64,000 nt of DNA from Rhea pennata (taxonomy: Eukaryota > Chordata > Aves > Rheiformes > Rheidae). Of this stretch, positions 56,481 through 64,000 are shown piece after piece. The stretch covers positions 4,712,001 to 4,776,000 of the forward strand of contig NW_026907675.1 in assembly GCF_028389875.1 (NCBI RefSeq), written 5' to 3'. Under the pieces are notes generated by a model that was not told the DNA's origin, did no database searches, and was given only the letters and a program-made list of their open reading frames with translations. Every line of letters starts with the position of its first letter. Position 1 is the first letter of the stretch. The translations under genes were made by a program, and so were the position numbers.

Positions 56481-58261
56481 AAAGGAGGTCTCTGAGAACC
56501 AATGAGGTAAGAGAGAGGAACAGAAATTGAGAGGAAAGATCAGTAGCTCTGCTCCCTTGCACCCCTTTCATACCAAGCTCCTGTGCCTCAGGGAGAGGTT
56601 GGAGAGCCCTCTACCCTCAGGATACAAACCCTGCACCCAAGGGGGACACATCATGGAGTCAGGGAATGTCTCTATGGCTGGGACAAAGTGCTGGAGGCTC
56701 AGCCTCTTCCTCCCCACTGACCATTGTGGGGGACCACCTGAAGCCATCAGGGCTCTCTAAACCTGAGTGAGTCAGTGAACAGAGAGTTGGCTGCAGGCAG
56801 GTGAGGGGAATCCCATTCAAGAGATCTCTCCTGACTTTGTGTCAGGATTTTTTAAGGAGGCCTGCTGATTATGCAATCTCAGTTTCCTTTACAAAGAGGC
56901 AAGTCCCAGCATTTGAGTGACCAGAGTTATGGGGAAAGCTGTATGCCAGAAGTGTTTACAAAGTTCCTAGCAGTTCAACGGGTTTCAGTCTCTTCTGAGG
57001 GCCAGTTATGCATTGCTCACTCTCTGCAGTTCCTGGGGAGCGATGAGCTGCAGCAGGAACCTTCAGAGACTTGTTAGTGCTATAAACCCCAGGACACTCT
57101 GGAGAACACGGGGCATTCAAATGCTGCTGGAAACTCCCTAGCAGAGCTGCTGGAGGAAGACAGAAAGCACAGAGCAATGCCTGATCCCTGGGTCAGGGTT
57201 TGCAGAGAGCTCAGAGAGGAGAAGGACACATTAGAGAAGAGAGAGAGGATGACATCTTGCGCCTTGATCATCATTTCCCAGCACTATCAGCACAGAGGTC
57301 ATCACCTCATCCTGAGGACTGCAGGTGAAGTGGTGAGGCTTTGCATGGTGGCATCTATGAGTGAGAAAGGGGATGGTCATATTCCTTCCTGGATGTCTTC
57401 TACTCTAGCTCCCTCTTCCCTCCACACATATCTTGTGATGCCCTTGTTAGCTGAACAGAATCCTGGGGAGCTTGCTGATGGGTGCGGAGTTAGATGGGTT
57501 GCTGGCCCTGAGCCAGCCCAGAGCCCTGCCAAGGGGCACCACTACCTCACCTGGGAGATAAGATCTGGGCAGAGGCCTATGCTTCTCAGGCAGGGACTTT
57601 CCCTGGCTGTGCACACAGGCATATCCCAGGCATTCACCACAAACAGGAGGGGAATGAAGCTCTTTCCTGATCTCACCTATGCTCACCATGGAGACACCCA
57701 CTCCTTCTCCTAGCAGTGCTGCTCGGGGAGCCCTGTGAGCACAGCTGGCAGTGCTGAGGTCTAGCTGCTGGACTATGCCATAAGGCAGCCCCAAAGCCCT
57801 CCAAAACCATTGCTGAGGGGGGAACCTATGCAAGGTGAATGATCTTCCTTGTTCCCTATCCTCCTGCTCTTCTGAAAACCTCTCTTCCTTGTACTGGCCA
57901 ATCAGCCTAGGTGTCCATCTTCCTTCATATCTAGCTCACTTTTCTCTCTGAAGCCCATGTGGAAGCTCTCCAAGAGCCCTCTCAGGCTGTTCTACTGCAT
58001 GGTGGCATGGACATCAACTGCTCACACCGTCAAAGGAAGCACATGGCCCATTCCTTCCAAAACAAGTGTTCTAGACAGCAGAGATAAGCCACTTGGCTAA
58101 TTCTCCTCTTTGGAGGAGAAAGGCATCTGACATGATGTGCTCACATAAAGGGATTTTCTTGCCTGGTGAGGACAGGGCTTGCTATTTGGAATAACTTCAG
58201 GTGCAGGAGAGACACTGTCACAATGTCAGGGAATGCTTTCTCTCCTATACTGATCATAGAA

Positions 58262-58300
58262 CTACAGAATCACTGATTCTATGATTCTGTGATTCTCTCC
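58262..58300 (+). mobile_element. CR1 3'-end octamer fragment
   Basis: GATTCTATGATTCTGTGATTC, three to four ATTCTRTG units typical of the CR1 3' terminus, with little of the rest of the element. Confidence 0.6.
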
Positions 58301-58545
58301 TATACCTCTGCCCCAAGAAGAAAATGAGCACTTCTGTGGGGCAGCTCACCTCTCTGGTTCTCCTAGGAAGCCCTTCCCTTTAGATGTATGGTTTAACTTT
58401 CTGCAAAAATAAACTAGTTCTCTCATTTCACTAGTCATGGAGGTTATTAAGGGAATACAAATGCAGTCAGAGAAGTGTCAGAGTCATGTTTGTTCTGATA
58501 GAAACTTTCTTCATGATTACTCTGTAGAAGAAATGAATAAATAAA

Positions 58546-58559
58546 GCTCTTTCTCATAG
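58546..58559 (+). promoter_or_regulatory. Probable 3' splice site before OR coding exon
   Basis: Pyrimidine-rich CTCTTTCTCATAG ends at 58,559, 43 bases before the ATG at 58,603, matching the arrangement at the 47.9-kb gene. Confidence 0.55.
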
Positions 58560-58602
58560 GTATCCTTGCTGGCAAAGAGCAGTGAGGGAGCTGAGGTGCT
58601 AC

Positions 58603-59560
58603 ATGGAGAAAGGGAAATGGGAGAATTGCACATCGTCAGCGGAGTTTGTCCTGCTTGGAATGAGGAATGTCCCCTCACTCCAGACACCACTCTTTCTCCT
58701 CTTGCTCATGGTCTATTTGATAACGGTGGCTGGGAACATCCTCATTGTTGTGTTGGTGGTGGCAGACTGGCACCTGCACACACCCATGTACTTCCTCCTT
58801 GGGAAATCTCTCCTCCTTGGAGATCTCCTACAGCTCCACCATCCTGCCCCAGCTGCTGGCCAGCTTCCTGACTGGGGACAGGACCATATCTGCTAGGGGC
58901 TGCATTGCACAATTCTATTTTTTTGCCTCTTTTGTGGTTACCGAGTGTTTCCTACTGGCAGTAATGTCCTATGATCGGTACTTGGCCATATGCCAGCCCC
59001 TGCTCTATGCAAGCCTCATGACGCAGAAGTTCTCACTGCAGCTGGCAGCAGCATCTTGGCTGGTGGGATTGCTAATCTCCACAGTAGTTATTTCTTTCAT
59101 ATCTGAGTTGAAGTTCTGTGGCCCCAAGGTCATTGACCACTTCTTTTGTGATTTTAAACCATTGCTGGAGCTCACCTGCAGTGACACCAGTGTGGTTATA
59201 ATTGTAACTTTCTTCCTATCTTTTTTGGATTTAGTCTTCCCCTTCCTGTTCACAGTGGCCTCCTACATGTGCATCATAGCTACCATCCTGAGGATCCCAT
59301 CCAGCGTGGGCAGGCAGAAGGCCTTCTGTACCTGCTCCTCTCACCTCACTGTCGTCACTGTTTTCTATGGCACCCTCATCATTGTCTACATGCTGCCCAG
59401 AACCCCCAGACTCAGACAGCTCAACAAAGTCTTCTCCTTTTCCTACACTGTCCTCACGCCCCTGGTCAATCCCCTCATCTACAGCCTGCGCAACAGGGAG
59501 GTCAGGGAGACCCTGAGGAAAGCAGTGAGGAAAGCTCTGGTCTGCACCCAGAGCTCATAG
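58603..59560 (+). pseudogene. OR11A-like olfactory receptor, one-base frameshift
   Basis: The ATG at 58,603 starts a receptor with an NCT glycosylation site, TM1 with GNIL and HTPMYFLLG. The frame breaks between 58,791 and 58,800, a pyrimidine-rich stretch, by what looks like one extra base. From there the +1 frame is open to TAG 59,558-59,560. It has an intact SYDRYLAIC, FCDFKPLLELTCSDT, KAFCTCSSHLTVV, NPLIY (TVLTPLVNPLIYSLRNREVRE) and a basic tail. Without the extra base it would be a normal ~318-residue class II receptor. Lack of other damage suggests a very recent loss, an allele, or a sequencing error. Compared with the 47.9-kb gene it keeps Asp in DRY but has FCTCSS in place of FSTCSS in TM6. 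Confidence 0.9.
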
Positions 59561-59751
59561 CAGTTGTGTGCTACTGCACACAAAACATTGATGGTTCTGC
59601 AAGGTAGTAAACTCAGTACAGGTGATATTATGCTGCAGAACAGTTATCCCTTCAGAAGAACATGACACAGAGAATATTTTTTTAGAAAGCAGAAGGGAAG
59701 AGAGTACGGATTTATTTCAGCATTTAAATGCATGGTTCAGAAGAGAATAGA

Positions 59752-59757
59752 AATAAA
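59752..59757 (+). terminator. Possible polyadenylation signal of the 58.6-kb OR
   Basis: AATAAA about 190 bases after the stop, similar in spacing to the 47.9-kb gene. A second AATAAA is at 59,787-59,792. Confidence 0.5.
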
Positions 59758-60026
59758 TTCCCTTTCTTGGTGCCTCCTTTCTAGACAATAAAGTGTGTTA
59801 CTGTATGTGGGAAATGTTGCAATGATGTGGTGATTTTCTTTTCCTGTGATGACAGGGGATTCATCTGGGGTGCGATCTGAGACAACAGGGAGGGAGATCA
59901 GGAGTAGCAGTACTTTCCTGACTGTGGATTCCTCAGATGGGAGCCATCTCCCTCTGCTGTGAACATTTCCAGGGTAGAGGTCAGTGCCTCAGCACACAGC
60001 ACTTGCTACTCTAATGTCCAGTGGAA

Positions 60027-60690
60027 ATCACAGAATCATAGAATCAGTAAGGTTGGACGGGACCTCTGGAGATCATCTAGTCCAACCTCCCCACTCAGCA
60101 GGGTCATCTACAGCATGGTAGACAGGATTGCATCCAGGCGGGCCTTGAAGATCTCCAGAGAAGGAAACTCCACAACCTCTCTGGGCAATCTGTTCCAGTG
60201 CTCTGTCACTCTCACAGTGAAGAAATTCCCCCTCACGGTCAGGCCAAACTTCCTGTGCTTCAGTTTCTGCCCATTGCCTCTTGTCCTGTCACACGGGACA
60301 ACTGAAAAGTTTGTCCTTGTCCCCTTGACACTCTCCTTTCAGGTACTTATACACATTGATAAGATCCCCCCTCAGTCTTCTCCTCTCCAGGCTAAAGAGG
60401 CCCAGCTCTCGCAGCCGTTCCTCACAGGGCAGATGCTCTAGCCCTCTGACCATCCTTGTAGCCCTATGCTGGACTCTCTCCAGTAGCTCCATGTCTCTCT
60501 TGTACTGGGGAGCCCAGAACTGGACACAGTACTCAAGATGAGGATCACCTTCCTCAACCTGTGGGCAACAGTCTTCCTAATGCACCCCAGGATACCATTG
60601 GCCTTCTTGGCCACAAGGGCATATTGCTGGCTCATGGTCAACTTGTCATTCACCAGCACATACTGGTAGTGTTGCTTAAACACATGCTAG
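60027..60690 (-). mobile_element. CR1 LINE, 3' part (minus)
   Basis: Starts on the plus strand with ATCACAGAATCATAGAATCA, then GGTTGGACGGGACCTCTGGA, AGATCATCTAGTCCAACCTC and so on. The minus-strand frames 60,492-60,289 and 60,683-60,438 encode the [20 protein letters not shown] and KLTMSQQYALVAKKANGILG segments of CR1 RT. It is the least diverged CR1 copy in the window. Confidence 0.95.
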
Positions 60691-60929
60691 TGTCTCCTGA
60701 CATTTGTGACAGCCTTGAGCCTCCCAGACATCAGGAAGTTCCTAGCAGATAGTGAGGAGAAATAGGGAAGGGACCTGCTGGGACTGGTGCTGTAAATGGA
60801 TGCTGTAGGTAAACCTCAGGGCATCAGAAAGGATCCTCAATACCAGGCATGGGCAAGAGCACTCATGCCTCTAGGTAGGAACTTCAGTGCCAGGCTGTCT
60901 GTGATTCAGCCCATCTTGAGTATGATGGG

Positions 60930-61513
60930 CACGTGCACTAAGAGTGTTGCCAGCAGGTCGAGGGAGGTGATCCTGCCCCTCCACTCAGCCCTGATGAAGC
61001 TATTTCTGGAGTACTGCGTCCAGTGCTAGGTTCCCCAATACAAGAGAGATATGGAGCTACTGGAGAGAGTCTAGTGAAGGACTACTAAGATGATGAAGGG
61101 CCTGGAGTATCTCTTGTATGAGGAATGGCTGTGAGAGCTGGGCCTGTTCAGCTCAGAGAAGACTGAGGGGGGGATCTGATCAGTGTGTAAGTATCTGAAG
61201 AGAGAGTGTAGAGAGGATGGGGTCAGATTCTTTTCCATAGTGCCCAGCAATAGGCCGAGAGGTAATGGGCACAAACTGAAACACAGGAAGTTATGTCTGA
61301 ACATAAGGAAAGATTTTTGTACTGTGAAGGTAAGAGAGCACTGCAAAAGATTGCCCAGCAAGCTTCCAGAATTTCCATCCTTAGAAACATTAAAAACCTG
61401 CCTGGATGTGACCCTGGGCAACATGCTGTAGGTGACTGTGTGAGCAGGAGGGTTGAACTAGATGATATCCAGAGACCCCTTTCAACCTCAACCATTCTGT
61501 GATTCGGTGACTC
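60930..61513 (+). mobile_element. CR1 LINE, 3' part (plus)
   Basis: Contains GTCGAGGGAGGTGATCCTGC, TACTGCGTCCAGTGCTAGG, GGGCACAAACTGAAACACAG and the terminal CAACCATTCTGTGATTCGGT octamer end. It is placed head-to-head with the minus CR1 at 60,027, 240 bases away. Confidence 0.92.
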
Positions 61514-63019
61514 TGAGAGGGGAGGACAGAGGAGAGGCAGGTGAGAAAGAGCTGTAATGGAAGGTGTCGGGGCTGGGCTGTAGGTAGTGAGGTCACTTGC
61601 ACTGCAGGATGCTGCTTGGTGAGGAGCAGCAGACTGGCATGGTGAGGTGCTCGAATGAAGGGTGAGGGGCTGCCCAGGAGAGCAGAGAGGTTGTGGGAAG
61701 GCCAAGGCAGAGGCAGGGGAAGATGCCTGAGGCTTGTCTGCCCCTCACACTAATCATCCCCTGCTGCTTGTCCATATGGGCACTAAAGGCACTGCCTGGG
61801 GAGACTTGCAGAGCCTCAAGAAGGTCCACCTGGCTCTGGGTGTGACAATCAGGGACCCAGGTAGTTTTACGTTCAACCCCGCTGGTGAGGGCAAGGGGCA
61901 TGAGGAGGTGGGGACAAATCCTATGAGCCAACAACTGCTGCACAGCTGTTGCTGGCAACAGGGCTTTGCTTTTGATGACCATGGGGTCCTCTTTGCTTGG
62001 AAGAGATTGAGTCAGCCTGAATAAGCAGAGCAGAAACATCTTTGCTGACAGCCTGGTGAACCTGGTAAGGAAACTGTTACTCTGAGAAGAACTGAAAGGA
62101 GAGGATGACCAATAGCAATGAGCACGCTGACCAGTGTGTGCTGGGGAGAGCTCTGAGAGCCAGGACCCAGCTTAGGAACCCACTGCCTCCACCAGCATGA
62201 CAGACACAAGATGCAGTCTGCCCTTCCTGAGAAACAAGCCAGAGGAACCACCTCCAGCTCCAGGTAATCTGAGAGCAGGACTGCAGGTAGCCAGATGTCA
62301 TGAAGTGCAGCAGAAATGACCAGACCCAGGTTGTCTGAGACAGAAAAGCTTTATTCCTTGTTCTATGAGGAAACTGCTTGGAAGCAGTCCCTCAGGCCAT
62401 GACCTCTGCTAGAGTAAAGAAAAGCTCATTGCTGCCCACTGGCCTCCAAGGCAGTTGTGCCTGTGCTGACCCACCTGATGTGCTCATCTGGTTGCCCAGC
62501 TGTGATGTCACACTCTCTGATGTCACCATTGCTGGCGACCACCGGAGGAGATGGTCAGGCTCAGGCAGGCTCAGCTGTCTGCCTTCCCCCACCTTTCAAG
62601 TCAGACTTGCTCTTTCGGGCTTTTCCACCCACAAGGTGTATTTGGGGAAAGAAAAAAAAACTTCTGACTTGAGATTGAAGGAGACTGCCTCATCCAGCCT
62701 CTGGTACAGAAATAAATCTGAAAAAGCCAAAGTTCCTGTTATCTGGAGATGTCAGCCCATGTGAAGTAGCTGTAAGTAGCACAGATGGGTGGAAAGAGGA
62801 AGTCTTGACACAGGAGGTACCCATAGCTCTTTGATACTGAAGGATATTTTCATATTTTCAATGTACTTGGAAGGTGAAATTCTGTTCATAGTTCTCCTGG
62901 GACACATTCCCCGGGGCTGCAGTCTGTTGCAGCAGTGGTTTTCCTATTGGAAACATCACAGTCTTTGCAGAAGATAAATCTCACCTAGAGACCTAGAGTG
63001 CCTTCATCTTCCATCCAGT
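61514..63019. other. No gene seen
   Basis: Mixed-composition sequence between CR1 and block U. Minus-strand frames (62,039-61,593, 148 codons) and a plus frame (62,378-62,764, 128 codons) have no recognised domain. Confidence 0.5.
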
Positions 63020-64000
63020 AGCATCTCAAAGCTGGCGGAGGAGGTGGCTTTGGATGGTGTTTATAAATGCTGGCCTCACTGAGGCACTCTTCTGGTGCAG
63101 ATAATCCTCCCAGCCTCAAAATCCATTGCTTTGGATCCTCACCATCTCTAGCAGCCTCCCCTGCCTGCTATGTTCCCCTGAGAGAGACACACCAAAAACC
63201 TGGCACAGGCACACATGGTCGTGGGAGAGGAAACATGCTGCCATTCAGCTGCTGTGTGGGAACAGCAGTGTGGGAGCACACAGCCGTGCGCTTGCAGGGC
63301 AAATGCAGGTGTCCTGGGAAAGGCAGCAGGACATGGAGGCTGCAGGAGAGAAGAGCCCAGAGGGTTCCCTGTGTTACATAGATACATTGGGGAAGTTGCC
63401 CCAGGGCCATCATCCCAGGCCAGCCCCACACAACACCCCTTTCCAGTGTTGGCTGCTCCCCCAGCTGTGGGGTGATCCATGGCCAGCTCCGGTGTCCTGC
63501 AGGTCTCTGTATCCCAATGGAAGGGAAAAGGCCAGCCTCGTATGGCCTCCCTTCAGCACCACATTCACGGCCATCAGTGCAGCCATGACTGTGGTGAAGG
63601 CAAGTGGGCAGACCCAGGCCCATGCAAGTGCAAAGACCAAGGGTGGAAAAGGCAGTGTGGGGCTAGAGAAGGCCCTCCCCCTCCTACCCGTGGGAAGAGA
63701 GCTCCCATGTGATGCTGGACTCCGCTTTGGCCAATGGGAGGGGAGCACGGAGTAGGGTGGAAGAGGCAGATGGAGTCTCTGGGAATGTGTGAGGGAGTCT
63801 TCCAAAGCCCGGGGCTGAGCAAGGGATCTTTGGATCTTCCTCCTGATGCTCTCCCAGCCTGGCTCATTCTGTTCTGTCCTACGTGCTCTCCTCCCCTTGC
63901 CAGTCATGTTGGAGCAGAGGCTGAGGAGCAAGAATTCATGGAATCGCAGAGGAGTTTTGGTGGAAGGAGACCTCTAGAGTTCTCCAGTCCAACCTCCCAC
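63020..64000 (+). repeat. Block U, copy 3 (plus), cut by window end
   Basis: Starts with GCTGGCGGAGGAGGTGGCTT and a TTTATAAATGC stretch, which pair in reverse complement with 15,010-15,070. It continues collinear with 31,935-33,430 to the window edge, where the CR1-like GACCTCTAGAGTTCTCCAGT signature is reached. An OR14-type gene beyond the right edge is possible by analogy with the other two copies, but it is not visible. Confidence 0.78.

Larger units (their letters stand above)
56745..59800 (+). repeat. Tandem OR gene unit, copy 2
   Basis: Collinear with 45,745-48,900: CATCAGGGCTCTCTAAACCT at the start, the CCAGTTATGCATTGCTCACTC element near 57,001, then the OR exon. A GCAGGTGAGG donor-like site is at about 56,795; copy 1 has only a weaker GAAGTGAGG there. 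Between 57,840 and 58,558 no gene is seen. Confidence 0.75.

Overview
The window looks like avian nuclear DNA. Fragments of the chicken-repeat-1 (CR1) LINE occur in both orientations, several ending in the CR1-type octamer repeat (ATTCTRTG/CAYAGAAT). All confidently recognised cellular genes are intronless class II olfactory receptor (OR) coding exons, including the OR14-like type expanded in birds. The rest is GC-rich, heavily duplicated, gene-poor sequence. No bacterial-type signals (operons, ribosome binding sites, CRISPR) are present. The species cannot be told from this sequence.

Layout. (1) 1-~7,495: the 3' part of a gammaretrovirus-like endogenous provirus (gag, pol, env, 3' LTR), cut by the left edge and inactivated by several stops and frameshifts. 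(2) ~7,497-8,595: a CpG-rich minisatellite directly after the LTR. (3) 8,597-19,375: a large inverted repeat with arms at ~8,597-10,930 and ~17,120-19,375. Each arm carries one broken OR11A-like pseudogene. The loop holds a 5'-truncated OR14-like pseudogene. (4) 19,376-22,580: CR1 debris, unidentified open frames and a ~70-bp-unit minisatellite. (5) 22,580-31,900: first copy of a recent segmental duplication, a GC-rich island with promoter-like motifs, and an inverted pair of a repeated unit (called V here) around a CR1. (6) 31,935-37,008: an inverted copy of the OR14 block of region 3, carrying a solo LTR. (7) 38,826-45,330: second copy of the segmental duplication, flanked by a short, nearly perfect inverted repeat. 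(8) 45,745-59,800: a tandem pair of OR11A-like gene units. The first has an intact 325-residue receptor. The second is full-length apart from a one-base frameshift. (9) 60,027-64,000: a head-to-head CR1 pair, single-copy-looking sequence, and a third copy of the repeated block called U here.

Of six OR loci, one is open (47,887-48,873), one is nearly open (58,603-59,560) and four are clearly dead. If expressed, the intact gene would encode an odorant GPCR at the plasma membrane of olfactory neuron cilia, with a splice acceptor just upstream of its coding exon. The other loci matter mainly as a record of repeated inverted and direct duplication. I see no evidence for a new multi-gene system. 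The most unusual features are the nested inverted repeats, the minisatellite joining the provirus to one repeat arm, a solo LTR with its empty site preserved in a paralogue, a promoter-like island lost from one duplicate, and a DRY-motif change in the only intact receptor.
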